From Aurelia coerulea (Eukaryota; Cnidaria; Scyphozoa; Semaeostomeae; Ulmaridae), in NCBI GenBank assembly GCA_039566865.1, contig CM076959.1:17530501-17594500 (forward strand): 64,000 nt of DNA, written 5' to 3'. Made by a program: the position numbers and the translations under genes. Every line of letters begins with the position of its first letter. Positions within the stretch are counted from its first letter, which is position 1. Below are positions 40,850-52,505 of this stretch, in pieces. A model generated the notes under the pieces. That model worked only from the letters and a program-made list of their open reading frames with translations. It was not told where the DNA came from and ran no database searches.

Positions 40850-41870
40850 CATAAGACGATCCTCAGCTAAAATGCCTCTTTGTCTAATTTCATGTTCACA
40901 TCTTTGGACAACCTTAAATGATTTGATGAATAAAGCTGGCTTAATAAGAACACACCTTTTCTGTTTTGATGAAATGCGATGATAACAAAAGCTTGCGAAG
41001 AGTTAACGAGTTGTTAATTTAGTCAGCTAAAATGTCTCTTTGTGCCACTTTCTTTCCTGATCTTTGGACAACCTTAAATGATTTGATAAATAAAGCTGCT
41101 ATAAAGCTCAATCTCCTAACTAAATAAGAACGCACCTTTTCTGTTTTGATAAAACACAGATAACAAAAGCTTACGAAGAATTAACGAGTTGTTATATTAG
41201 TCAGCTAAAATGTCTCTTTGTGTCACTTTCTTTTCAGATCTTTGGACAACCTTAAATGATTTGATAAATGAAGCTCCTATAAAGCTCAATTTCCCCGGGG
41301 GGGGGGGTACTCCCATACTTGACCTGACGGGATGTGCCGCTCAACAGGGTGTCCTTTTACGGTAAAAATTATGCGACAGGGGTGTCCTTTTCTAGCGAAA
41401 ATTATGCGACAGGGTATTAAAATAGGTAAAAAAATTATGCGACAGGGTATCACAAGCAAAAATTGCGTTCTACACTATATTTGAGATGCAACATTTTTAT
41501 GCGACAGGGTATCACAAGAAAAAATTGCGCTTTACACTATATTTGAGATGCAAAATTTTTATGCGACAGGGTATACTTTTGGCCTATTTTTTATGCGACA
41601 GGGTGCAGGGTGTGGAGCGGTTTTCCGCACACCCCCGTTACTTCCCTAGTCAAGTACCCCCCCCCCCCCGGGTCAATTTCCTAACTAAATAAGAACACAC
41701 CTCTCTTCTGTTTTGATGAAATACAGTGATGTAACAAAAGCTTACGAAGAATTAACGAGTTGTTGTTTTAGTCAGCTAAAATATCTCTTTGACTCACTTT
41801 CTTTTCACCTCCTTGAAGAATTTTACCTCCAAAATATCTACCTTAAAAGTGAGCTCAGCATTAATTCTAA
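40850..41870 (+). repeat. Tandem array, ~160-182-bp period, four units, interrupted
   Basis: AGTCAGCTAAAATGTCTCTTTG recurs at about 40865, 41024, 41203 and 41773, with CTTTGGACAACCTTAAATGA, AATAAGAACRCACCTTTTCT and AACAAAAGCTTACGAAGAAT. Subtracting the inserted DNA8 element, the last interval is also about 182 bp. Confidence 0.85.
41293..41672. mobile_element. DNA8-family MITE with 8-bp TSD; empty site in neighbouring unit
   Basis: Starts CCCGGGGGGG...GTACTCC, ends AGTACCCCC...CCCGGG, flanked by TCAATTTC (41285-41292 and 41673-41680). The sister tandem unit at about 41107 reads AGCTCAATCTCCTAACTAAA uninterrupted, which proves the site. The interior carries six ATGCGACAGGGT repeats. Confidence 0.92.
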
Positions 41871-41892
41871 TGCTACTTGAAGGTAATGTGTC

Positions 41893-42443
41893 CTAACTTT
41901 ATATAGAGACTATGAATCCACACTTTATGAACTTTTAGAGAGGGGTGAAACGAAGAAAATACGTGTAAAGAACTTGCAAAATCTCATGGTTGAAATTTAC
42001 AAATCAATCAACCATCTCAACCCAGGGTACATGTGGGAATTTTTGTAAAAAAAGATGCTTCCTATAATCTTCGTACCAAGGAATTATGCAAGCTCCCCCC
42101 CCCAGTGAGTTCTCGGCGCTACGGAATAAATTCCCTATCCTTTAGAGGGAGTCTACTGTGGAATACCCTTAATGATCATCTAAAATTGACAACTTCTCTA
42201 GCGAAATTCAAAAAAGGAATACGTTGCTGGGATGGCAACAACTGCACGTGCTATATTTGCACTTAAATTAGGGTTTTTATCTTTTTAGTTATATCATGTA
42301 TTGTAAATAGTTGGTATTAATTAGTTGTTGTTAACTAGAAACCAACCAACTGTAAATAAGTTTGATTTGATTTGATTTGATTTGAATTGATTTGATTTGA
42401 TTTGATTTGATTTGATTTGATTTGATTTGATTTGATTTGATTT
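41893..42443 (+). mobile_element. 5'-truncated LINE with (TTTGA)n tail
   Basis: 41893-42045 reads YRDYESTLYELLERGETKK and EIYKSINHLNPGYMW, then a one-base frameshift near 42048, then KKDASYNLRTKELCKLP, SLSFRGSLLWNTLNDH and FKKGIRCWDGNNCTCYICT with stop at 42264-42266. The UTR GTAAATAGTTGGTATTAATT leads into about 17 TTTGA repeats (42358-42443). Close relative of 60690-61020, a sister family to the CNCRLC copies. Confidence 0.9.
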
Positions 42444-42725
42444 GTCCATGTAAGTACAGCGGCTTTGCGGGAGGCATGCTAATTTCTTGTGATCTTTCAT
42501 GTGACCACTTAGGTAAAGATTAAAGACTCTCACTACGTGGGAAGGACTCATCTAAGCAGACTGATGACTTACTTGCAGTTGCAGTTGCACTTTCGGAGAT
42601 GAAATTTTGCTTTGCATGTGATCAGTTAAATTCTGCCAATCACTGCGCGCTCTTTGAGGCTCTTCGTTAGCATCGTGTCAGCATATTTTGACAAGAGTGT
42701 ATACGCGGCTGTACTTACATGGACA
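42444..42725. mobile_element. Foldback/MITE with TGTCCATGTAAGTACAGC ends
   Basis: TGTCCATGTAAGTACAGC directly after the TTTGA tail is inverted at 42705-42725 (GCGGCTGTACTTACATGGACA). A partial end (CTTACATGGACACACTGCC) recurs at 45638-45656. The core is unique. Confidence 0.78.
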
Positions 42726-43950
42726 CATTGCCTTTAAGCTGTTTTCTTGCATAGAAAAACATAATTTTTCTGTTTTCTTACTGCACAATAATGATGAAAT
42801 CATATGATAACTTGATGAGTTGTTTTCTCGTTATCTGAACTGTTTCTTCGTTTCACATTCTCTTCATGTCGATAAAGATTTTCACCTCCAAAATATTTAA
42901 CTTAAAAGTGAGTCGATCAAAAATGCTACTCAAGCCGATTTCCCATACAAACCAAAACCAAAGTATTCTATTTTCATACCACACAATAATGATAAAAACA
43001 TATGATTTAGTTGACGAGTTGTTGCCAAAAACATGAAAGTATTAATTACGGAACAATCTGAATGAAATATATTGATGACATGGTATTTTTACAGACGTTA
43101 ATGAAATTTCATCACCTTTTCAAGATAATTTGTTTGTTTTTGGAGCGAATACTGGCCATTAACTCCTGCGGCAACGACGGTAACACAGTAACTGAGAGTA
43201 AACGCAAGTATGACACACATGGAGGGTGGGGAAATTTAACGAACGTGAGCGAACTGCTTGCGAACAATTTGAATGAATGAGCACCGCTACTAACGTGGAC
43301 CTGGAACTAGTCTCAACCAGGGGGTGACTTATTTAATCGTAAGGACACGGGGGGATTTTTGCCTTGGCGTTAAAACACATTTACTACGTAGAATGTTCTA
43401 ATGCTGCAGTAAACTTCATTGAATTACTTACCTGACAATTTTGCACATCTTTGAAAAGCTAAAAAAGCTTTAATAATAGAACCTTTAGCTATTCTGGAAA
43501 GAATCTGGCTAGAATGATATTTTGAAACATTTTGTAGAATTTTTGAATGTGAACAATAATGATAGAAGCTCCAACGCCACTCGATCGAACCTCGCGTATA
43601 AAATTGTATGAAAATAACGCTTGATGCAGGCTCTTTTGTAGAATAGTTAAAAGGTCTATTTTAACATGATCTTCAGTATAGTTCAAATTCTTTATGTTCA
43701 CTTATCTATCTTTGGAAGTTGACGCATCGGTAAAAATGCGCAGTTTTGTAATTTATAATTAGGGTTGAACGACGAAGCAAGTTAGCATGCCGAATTAATT
43801 TTGTGCCGTATTTTCAAGTAAAAAATATGCCGGCATAGTGTAAACAAGAGACCAATACGGCACAGTTTCATGACGTATTCATTTCGCATCGGCATAGTGT
43901 AAGAAGGGTCTCAGAGAAAAAATATGTGTGCTTCAAAACTGCCTAAAATA
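42726..43950. other. No supported gene
   Basis: 42726-43040 contains two weakly similar ~200-bp segments (ACTGCACAATAATGATGAAA / ACCACACAATAATGATAAAA, CACCTCCAAAATATTTAACT) related to 41800-41850, i.e. decayed tandem units. GCCGGCATAGTGTAA recurs at 43831 and 43890. No coding evidence. Confidence 0.45.
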
Positions 43951-44554
43951 CCGGGTGCGCCAAAATAAACTATGCACGTTTGGCAGGCGACCATAAAATC
44001 GTACACTGGACCGATTTTGAAGATGTATGACTTAATCTTTAGCAGAAAGCCTGAATTAGTTTCTGGGACTATTTGCAAATTTTTCCGCTTTCAGTCTTTA
44101 GAGCTAGAAGCGAGTTTCTTACAATGTTCGTTTTCGAAACATTGAAAACGATAAAAAAACGTTGATCAAATTTCAAAAGATTCAACATGAATGAACAAAG
44201 AGAAAACGTTTTCAGGGGGATTTGGGGGTTTACTACGAGCTCTCGTACAGCAGATTACAAGTGGTCGATTTTTAAATCGCAAATCACCACGAGCAAGTTC
44301 TCTCCCTGTCTATTCATGTCGATTCTTTAGAAAACTTGATCGATGTTTTTTGATCGTTTTCAATGTTTTCGAAAACTAAAATCTTAGGAAACTCGCTTCT
44401 AGCTCTAATAACTGAGAGCGAAAAAATTTGCAAAAAATCTCAGTGCCTAATTCAGGCTTTCTGCTAATGATTAAGTCATAAATCTTCAAAATCGGTCAAG
44501 TGTACGATTCATTGTGGTCTGCCAAACGTGCATAGTTTATTTTGGCGCACCCGG
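43951..44554. mobile_element. 604-bp mariner-like foldback MITE, TA TSD
   Basis: Arms of about 280 bp: CCGGGTGCGCCAAAATAAAC at the left is exactly inverted at the right end, and pairing continues through GCCTGAATTAG, AGAGCTAGAAGCGAGTTTC and GTTTTCGAAAACATTGAAAA with modest divergence. TA flanks both ends. The small open frame at 44191-44379 lies across the centre. Non-autonomous. Confidence 0.92.
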
Positions 44555-46345
44555 TATGATACAAACTCACAATTTCGATTTGATTTCCATGCGCGGTAGT
44601 TTGAATAACTTCATTGACGAAATTTATATTTTCATAAAATTATGAATTTAATTGACCTGTCATATCGGCGAATGATGACGACATTATTTACAAACAAGGG
44701 CAGAATCGGTTTCTTTAGCGTGGTGTTATGAAACACAACAGAAAGATGCGAAAGAACGCAAGTTTGATTCACTGCAATTTATTTCATTCTTGCAGCGGTA
44801 ACGTGGTTTGCTACATTAAAGTGCGATTTGATAAAAACTGGTTCTCGTATCGATGTCTTAATTAATTGTTTTCTTTATTCTGAATTCAAAGAAAAACATG
44901 CTCTTTGATTACATAAACGATGGCAAATTGAGAGACTGAGGTTCATTCTGTTTAGGTCAAGCTAGAACAGTCTTGGGGTCCAACTGGCATCGGGTGTGAA
45001 ACTATGTTGATGATATTTTCAGGATCCATACAATGCCCTGAAGGGAGCTGAAGGCCAACGATCGTTACGGACAGGCCTTCCGTTCACACGAAAAAAGCAC
45101 ATTTTTTGCCAACAAGATTTTAAAACGGTCGAATTTGAAAATAGAACTACAACCTCTAACCGGCACATTTGAAAATGGCGTCGTGTGAACAATCGATAAC
45201 GATGAAAGAAGACATTTTTTATGCTTTCAAAGCGAGGCTGATTGATTCTTTAGGCCAAGAAAGATTTCTTTGTGGTAAAAATTTAGGCTCTTTGTCACAG
45301 AGATTCCAAAGAGATCATCACTGTCAAATTTCTATCGTTTGCTAATTGTGACGGTATTCCTGGCTAAAATTTTGAGACCGTGCGCCCATATAAATATCAG
45401 TTGCATGCACACTCGTTGAAAGTGCATACAAAATGCTGACATGCATGCAGCTTTCGGATGATTTGATTGGTTTAGACTGAGTCTGTTTCAAACTGATCAC
45501 ATGAAAAACATTGGACTTTAGACTGCGAGGGAAGTCATCAAATACTCGTATTCGCACGAAAGCTGATCACATGAGTCAAGTGAATACATAGGAAAATATC
45601 ACATGTTTGCGAAACATCCTCCTTGAAGCATGCTACTTACATGGACACACTGCCTTTAAAGGCACACTGTCGTGGCTGTGATTGGCTAGTCGTGATGTCG
45701 AATCACAGACAAAAGACCTGGCCTCTCAATAATTACCGAGTCTTTATGCTCTTGGATTATACTTTGTTTCGAGAATAAAGGGAGTGAGCTCATGATCGCT
45801 TTCATGAATTTCAGCGTTCAGCGAAATTACTGAAGCTTCCCTAATTCTATTCCTTATTATTGTCATATTCATCCAATCAATGCCACGACAGTGTTCCTTT
45901 GAGCTGGATCAAAACACAGAGTTGAAAATACTGGAAAATATCACGTGATTAGTTGATTTAGCTTTTAAGTAGTTGTATAATCAGATGCAACGAACTGGGT
46001 GTAAAATAAATAACTCAAAGTGAAAAAATGGTGCTGATTAATTCAAGATCAACAAATCTGGTGATTTGGTAAACAACGAATTAGCGGAAGGACATGAATA
46101 GATTGAATAATGAGATTTTAAAGGCATCCTTCGCCGCCCTTCTAATTACGGAATCAAGTTAAATTCTGCTTCAAATCGCTAATTTTTTGAAAACAAGACA
46201 ACATCTTCTTTTGGCGTAAATCTTCAGAAAATTTCTTTTCATTTATAAATAGGAGATTTGCTATAAATGTTGCATGATATTCCTCTTACATTCCCTCTAG
46301 CTATAATAATGATTAGGAAAAGTACAGGTAGCAACTGTCAATCAG
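44555..46345. other. No supported gene; repeat fragments
   Basis: 45638-45690 holds a fragment of the 42444-42725 family followed by TGCCTTTAAAGGCA. 45858-45900 holds a diverged piece of the 127-bp satellite monomer. The rest shows no gene or structured element. Confidence 0.45.
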
Positions 46346-46600
46346 ACCTAAACTGGCTCAGTGGTAGCACACTTGACTACCAATCTGAAGGTAGGTGGTT
46401 CGATTCCCCGCCCTGCCGAACCTGCTACAAAGTGTGAGGAGAGTCGCCAACTCTCTGTAATTCCAGGCTAAAATGAATCACGAGGTGTGGTCACATCTAG
46501 AGGAAGGACCAGGACGCTGCTTCGATAAGCTTAGCTTCTTAGCGTCCTAAAACTACCTTCGGCGGCTAGGTAGAAAAACAAAAGCAAAAAATGAAACAGT
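46346..46600 (+). mobile_element. tRNA-derived SINE
   Basis: TGGCTCAGTGG at 46354-46364 (A box) and GGTTCGATTCC at 46397-46407 (B box) form an internal RNA polymerase III promoter with tRNA-like spacing. The anticodon arm does not fold well and the acceptor strands do not pair, so it is not a tRNA gene. An unrelated body (GAGGTGTGGTCACATC, AGCGTCCTAAAACTACC) and an A-rich tail at about 46573-46600 follow. TSD not recognised. Confidence 0.85.
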
Positions 46601-47379
46601 TGCATGAATAAGCTGTCGTTGAGAGCAGACCCTAGATTTAGTCCAGGAAAGCCGTGGGAATCTTGCCTTTGCGACGACAATTTTGTAAACAGCCCTACAA
46701 ACTCCATCAGTTGTAAGACATTGCTCTTCTCCCCTTTCTTGAAATCAGCGTTCCAGTTGTGGTTCGCCTATCTATCCGCTAAAGTTTTTTTTTTATTTAA
46801 ACAGCTTTCGAATTTTTTAATATTGACTAATTTCAATAAATAAACGAGACACTTTCAAAATTCCATTGCAAATAACGTTTGCTGATGGCTTCGTTTACCC
46901 CAGCGTTGGTTTTTGAGAGCAAATTGATAAAGCCACGTGATCTGTCGTCTAGACGAATGGCAATAATCGGCCTTATGGTGTCTTTTCATTATCTATGAAA
47001 AATGTGCTAAAATTTCCTCTGCCAATAATCACATCTGTGGATGCATCAAGCTTTGTCAGCACACGATATGTTTTACTTACCCAATAAAAACTCACATGCA
47101 CATGGAATACCTTTGGTGCCCTTACCCACATATCACTAGAGTTTGTAAAATTTGCTAAAATTTGTCACTGGAATGCAACTCAATAAATCTAGATGTTTCT
47201 GCAGGTTTCAGACATCTGCTACATCGATCAAAGCTTGCTTCCCGTCGCAATTCTAAAGCTAAATTCACACTTTGAGCGTCTTCATTTCCGCTGTTTTATC
47301 AAGGCTGGCCTTCCACATAAAAACGGGTTCAATCTTCTTATATTATTTCTTAGTTTGTTTGCCGTTTATTTACAAAACA
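46601..47379. other. No supported feature
   Basis: No gene or repeat seen before the tandem array begins. Confidence 0.45.
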
Positions 47380-48477
47380 CTCAAATTTACATTGCTTTAT
47401 AATGTTCCAGCAGTCATCTCACATCTGAGGCCTCATCAAATCTTTCGTCAAAGATCTATCAGAAAGATCCTGCTCTTTGAAGACCCAACAACAGTTAAAT
47501 GAATACGGCACCTCGGCAATAAGCTTTAGACAAGCTTCCCCCTCGGACAAACTAAATCCTTAAAAAGTTACAACTTAAAGCTGGAAGATCCAGTGGAAAC
47601 AAATTTAGAAAGTTGTTCACTCATCAATAATCTTTCTTCAAAGATCGACCATAAAGATCCTGTTATTTGAAGACACAACAATAGTTCAACGAATACAGCA
47701 CCTCGGCAATAAGCTTTAGATGTTTCACCATCGGACAAACTAAATACTTAAAAAGTTACAACTGAAAGCTGGACGATCAAGTTGAAACAAATGTAGAAAG
47801 GTACTAATTCACCAATAATCTTTCTTCAAAGATCTATCAGAAAAATCCTGTTCTTTGAAGACCCAACGGTTCAACGAATATGGCACTTCGGCAATAAGCT
47901 TCAGATGTTTCACCTCCCGGACAATTCAAATCTTTAAAAAGTTATAACTTAAAGGTGGAAGATCAAGTTGAAACAAATTCAGAAAGTTATTCACTCATCA
48001 AAAATCTTTCTTCGAAGATCGATCATAAAGATCCTGTTCTTTGAAGACCCAACAACAGTTCAATGAAAACGGCACCTCGGCAATAAGCTTTCTCCCGGGC
48101 AATTTAAATCTTTCAAAAGTTACAACTTAAAGCCGGAAAATAACGTTGAAAAAAATTTAGCAAGTTATTCACTCATCAATAATCTTTCGCCAAAGATCGA
48201 TCATAAAAATCCTGTTCTTTGAAGACCCAACAACAGTTCAACAAATGCGGCAACTCGGCAATAACCTTTAGATGTTTCACCCTCGGACAAACTAAATCCT
48301 TAAAAAGTTACAACTTAAAGCTGGACGATAACGTTGAAATATATTTAGAAAGTTATTAATTCACCAATAATCTTTCGTCAAAGATCTATCAGAAAGATCC
48401 TGTTCTTTGAAGAACAACGAATACGGCAACTCGGCAACAAGCTTTAGACAAGCTTCACCCTCGGACAAACTGATGAT

Positions 48478-48700
48478 ATTTATTACAAATCAGCTAAAAC
48501 TAAATACTTACTGATTTGTACGCCCTAGAAAAAGCAATGCTTATATAGTCTAGGGCGCATACAAGAACAAGAACTTAACAAAGCTTTAACTATTATATGT
48601 TGATAAAGTTATAAGAAAGTTATAATATAAAGTTATGGAATACATTACAATTGAACGAAACAGATATAATTCTAATTAACAACTAAGCTACGATCCTTAA
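48478..48700 (-). mobile_element. Insert in the array, probable LINE/SINE 3' end
   Basis: The block starts GATGATATTTATTACAAATC and replaces no array sequence: the array word GGACAAACTAAATCCTTAAA is split, with AAACT on both sides. It contains a hairpin GCCCTAGA...TCTAGGGC. The trinucleotide-like start read on the minus strand resembles the tails of the LINE copies at 32243. Identity inferred. Confidence 0.55.
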
Positions 48701-48843
48701 AAACTAAATCCTTAAAAAGTTAAAACTTAAAGCTGGAAGATCAAAGCAAAAACAAACTTAGAAATCTATCCACTCACCAATAATTCTTTGTTGATCTATC
48801 ACAAAGATGCGGTTATTTGAAAACCCAGTTACGATTCAACGAA

Positions 48844-48966
48844 TAATGGGTTTAAGCCCGAAACGTCGTACAAAATAAAACTCTGTTCAAAGCTCGATTA
48901 TTTATACTGTTATTTGTTTGTATTTAGTGAAACATCGTGCAACACGCGTACAAGAAGTTTGTTTTT
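48844..48966. mobile_element. 123-bp retroposed insert with 13-bp TSD, hammerhead-like end
   Basis: ACGATTCAACGAA flanks it exactly (48831-48843 and 48967-48979). Its left end TAATGGGTTTAAGCCCGAAA corresponds to stem II plus GAAA of a hammerhead core; the CTGATGA half is degenerate at the junction. The body ends GTTTGTTTTT. Related in motif to 25229-25250. Confidence 0.72.
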
Positions 48967-49189
48967 ACGATTCAACGAAGAGAGCGAGTTGGATACACAT
49001 GCTTTATGTGTTTCATTTCCCCGATGATTTAGATGCTAATAAAATGTTATAACTTAAATCTGGAAGAAAAATCTGAAACAAACTTATAGAAAACGTTTGT
49101 TTTGTTCTTCTGGCGTTTATGCGGCTTGTTTCTATCGTTATTTTGCACTTCGCACGAATCAAACTGACATGTATGCAACGAAACGCGTT

Positions 49190-49715
49190 TTTGCTTATTC
49201 AACGTTGCTCTTTATCGCAGCTATTACTTTTGGTTATTGAATGTTGCTCTTTATTGCAACTACTATTTTGGTTATTGAACGTTGCTCTTTATTGCAGCCA
49301 TTGCAACTATTACTTTGGTTATTGAACGTTGCTCTTTATTGCAACTACTACTTTGGTTATTGAACGTTGCTCTTTATTGCAACTACTACTTTGGTTATTG
49401 AACGTTGCTCTTTATTGCAACTACTACTTTGGTTATTGAACGTTGCTCTTTATTGCAGCCATTGCAACTATTACTTTGGTTATTGAACGTTGCTCTTTAT
49501 TGCAACTACTACTTTGGTTATTGAACGTTGCTCTTTATTGCAACTACTACTTTGGTTATTCAACGTTGCTCTTTAATGCAGCCATTGCAGCTACTACTTT
49601 GGTTATTCAACGTTGCTCTTTATTGCAGCTACTACTTTGGTTATTGAACGTTGCTCTTTATTGCAGCTACTACTTTGGTTATTGAACGTTGCTCTTTATT
49701 GCAGCTACTAACTTA
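49190..49715 (+). repeat. 38-bp minisatellite, about 13 units, with 47-bp variants
   Basis: The unit GGTTATTGAACGTTGCTCTT + TATTGCAACTACTACTTT repeats almost perfectly. A minority of units include GCAGCCATTGCAACTATTA, lengthening them. Runs of open frame are artefacts of the repeat. Confidence 0.95.
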
Positions 49716-50292
49716 CTTCTTTCCTTTCAGGGTTTCAGATTAATTCGTTGCTTCTCTTGCAGGATCTAACCTCTTGTGTCTATGATTTAACAGTTATTTC
49801 CTTAGTTAATGGTTTGTTTTGGTTGTTATTCTTTCAAAGGAGTTAACAGCTTTCTTTCCTCAGTTACAGTATGCAATGTTGTGTTTGTGGGCTTACATTC
49901 CATGAATCTGTTATCTAAAAGACTATTTTTGAAAGCTTTTCACTTACCAAGAATCTTTCTCCACAAATTTATCACAAAGATGCTGTTCTTTGAAAATCCA
50001 ATGACAATCCAACGAAGGCAGCGATTAGCAAAGATGAGGATGAGTCTTCGAAAGAGGCACTGAAGATGAGACAAAGATGCTAAGTCTTGGGTTCTTCTCC
50101 GCTGCAAGCTGGAGACGTCAAGTCTTGTCAGTATGACGGCTGTGAAAGTCAAATACAGGAGATCAGATTGGCAAGCAGCTCTATTTATCATTCTCCAATT
50201 CAATGAAGTGAGAATACAATAACATGAATAATTTATGATTCGTTGGCAAGTTCAATGTACTATTCGATATTATGACTCAAGCGAGTAGCATA

Positions 50293-50396
50293 GTTTCAAA
50301 ATCTTTGAAAAGGTTGGTGGTGTAAAATTCCATTACCTGATTCCTTTAATTGATTTTGTCATGGCACTAGTGAAAGATTTGGAACCTATGATGACT
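50293..50396. mobile_element. T1-family deletion derivative, 104 bp
   Basis: TA then GTTTCAAAATCTTTGAAAAG ... GTGTAAAATTCC at the left, and GTGAAAGATTTGGAACC then TATG at the right. Both termini match the 500-bp T1 copies but almost the entire interior is missing. Confidence 0.8.
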
Positions 50397-50649
50397 CGAG
50401 CCTGGATATAAATGAAAGGAATACGAACATCACTATCAAGTACCAGATGCGACTTGTGTTCATTCTCCAATGAAACTGATTTTTTGGTGTCCGAAAACCA
50501 GCGCCTTGAAATTTGAAGAAATTAAGTAATGGATTGAATTACAAAATAGAAGCACAATTATTTTCCTGCAAAACGTTACAGGATCATTGAATATACCTGA
50601 ATATATTGATTTATCAAAGTAGCAAATTTGTGTAGGGTTGATGAGCATA

Positions 50650-51149
50650 GGTTTCAAATCTTTAAAAAGGTGGGTGTAAAATTTTATGACCTATTTCTTT
50701 AAACTGAACGGCTCCAAAGAAACTCTTTATATTTCGCTATAATTATACCACTGGATATTTCAAAAATTTTCAATGTTTTCAGAATTAGAGCGTTTTTCTT
50801 CTCTTCTAAGGAATTCAAGAAAAATCTTGAAAAAATCTTAAAACCATCTTTGTCGATGAGACATGAAACAACTTTCAAGAAAACTATGGTTTACGAATGT
50901 CTACAATGTGGTATCAAGCAAAAATCTGTGACTCTTCTGGTTCATGATTTAGAAATTTGACGACATCACATCCTCCAATGAGTTAGAATATATAATATGC
51001 TGTAATTTCAAGAATATTCAAAATTGCTGAAAAGTCCAACGGTATCATTATAGGTAAGTAGCTAAAGTTTCTTGCAAGCCATTCAACTGGAAGAAATAAG
51101 TCATAGAATTTTACACTCACCTTTTAAACCGATTTATAGATTTGGAACT
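50650..51149. mobile_element. T1-family MITE, full length
   Basis: 500 bp from GGTTTCAAATCTTTAAAAAG to TTTATAGATTTGGAACT, CATA/TATG flanks. The sub-terminal GGGTGTAAAATTTTATGACC is inverted near 51101-51125. The internal TGACGTCA is mutated here to TGACGACATCA. Confidence 0.88.
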
Positions 51150-51837
51150 TATGCTGGGTTGATACACTTCTGGATAATTTCCTCCATGAAATATCTAAAC
51201 CGATCAGATAAAATTTGACCGACAATCACAAATGATGAATAAAATGCTGCGTACCTTTCTAGATTCATTAATCGATGCAGCAAATTTAGGTGGCGTTGAT
51301 GCACTTCTGGATAATTTCCGTCATGGCCTATAGATGACTACAACCTCACTCGTGACTGGACGCACATATCTGATAATGAATGCATTTCTTCCCATTTTAA
51401 AGACAAATGATGGAGATATAAGGCAACTTAAGCTAGAGGCATGGGCAATCTGAATATAGCCTATTGTATTCCATTGTATTCGCCATCTCGAGAGATTATA
51501 AAATCAGTTGGACAAATGGAGGTATGCAGCCGTCTTTTGTTCTATTTTCAAACCAGACGCTATATGTTCGTCAATTGCCTTCAAGCACCCACTGCGGTTG
51601 GGTTTTCAAAAGTTTAAGGCACAAGCTGTGTGCTAAACGTTGATCAGTTTCGAATCAATTGAGGGAAATAACTGAATCAGGAATAATTCAAGAGACCAAA
51701 CGTGCAGTTAATCGCATCCAAGAATTCCTATTCAAGCTGAATGCAGGTAGCAGTCGTTACCATGTTACAGGTAATCACAAATGACGTGTCAATGTAAATA
51801 AAGTAAACAGGTTGCGGATTCTGTAAACATTAGATCT
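51150..51837. other. No supported feature
   Basis: ACTTCTGGATAATTTCC recurs at 51167 and 51303, an old local duplication. Nothing else recognised. Confidence 0.45.
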
Positions 51838-51841
51838 TTAA

Positions 51842-52157
51842 AGGGGCTCCGTCGCCAAAATGTAAACAAAACGATGATTTTTGCAGGTTTTTGAAAGGTG
51901 ATATCACACAGGATTTTCGTATTTTTTTGCAAAATGAAAGTTGCTGTCTGGGCATTAATCATTGTACTCCACTAAGGAACAAACCAAACATTCATATGTC
52001 CTACGATTGCTCGGATGTAAGTGGATTTTTAACAGTCGCTTTTTGGTGGCTTGGGTGAAGCCACCAAACAAACTGCAGAGAACAATGGATGAAAAATGGA
52101 TAATCGGCGATACGTGCGAGCTTACGGATTTGTTTACTGTTTGACGACGGAGCCCCT
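51842..52157. mobile_element. TTAA (piggyBac-like) MITE
   Basis: AGGGGCTCCGTCG and its inverse CGACGGAGCCCCT bound a 316-bp non-coding core, with TTAA on each side (51838-51841 and 52158-52161). The sub-terminal AAACAAA/TTTGTTT also pair. TTAA specificity and precise ends fit piggyBac-type elements. Confidence 0.85.
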
Positions 52158-52194
52158 TTAAGAGATCAGAATTATAAATCTGTTCCAGCTATGC

Positions 52195-52505
52195 TATATT
52201 ATTGTCACCATAAAGTACATTTTCCTAATGAATACTGTGATCAACAAGGGCATTGAGTGACACCTCAATTCAAAGCGATTAGCGACTGCAGACAAAGGAA
52301 ATTCTCTCAACCAGTAATTCAAGACAAATAAAGCCGCAAAAGTTTCCCAAAACTTGTAGGGCAAACTCTCACCTTGTGCAAGCGAAATGTGGTTTTTAAG
52401 GGAAGTAATATGCTTGTAACGAAAGAAGAAGGGCAAATCTAAAGGTCACACCTGTGGATTTTGCTTATTTGATTCAGAAGCCGAGCAGAACGCATTGTAA
52501 TTCGT
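52195..52505. mobile_element. Solitary FB1 left arm
   Basis: AACAAGGGCATTGAGTGACA, AAAGCGATTAGCGACTGCAG, GCCGCAAAAGTTTCCC, CTCACCTTGTGCAAGCG match the left arm of 18581-19183. No right arm follows. The minus-strand frame 52194-52436 carries the ETFAALFVLNYW peptide shared by several arms. Confidence 0.85.

Larger units (their letters stand above)
47380..50060 (+). repeat. Large tandem array, ~180-190-bp units, with three foreign blocks
   Basis: AATCTTTCKTCAAAGATC, AGATCCTGTTCTTTGAAGAC, CGGCACCTCGGCAATAAGCT, TTTCACCCTCGGACAAAC and AAAAAGTTACAACTTAAAGC recur about nine times. Units 47430-48480 are well ordered. The series is then broken by an insert at 48478-48700, a small retroposed insert at 48844-48966 and a 38-bp minisatellite at 49190-49715. 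A last unit is recognisable at 49935-50050. Confidence 0.85.

Noticed and set aside
46346..46418. tRNA gene
   Set aside because: A and B boxes are present, but the anticodon and acceptor stems do not pair, and a SINE body follows.
49443..49685. 80-aa repetitive ORF
   Set aside because: Reads through the 38-bp minisatellite; not a gene.
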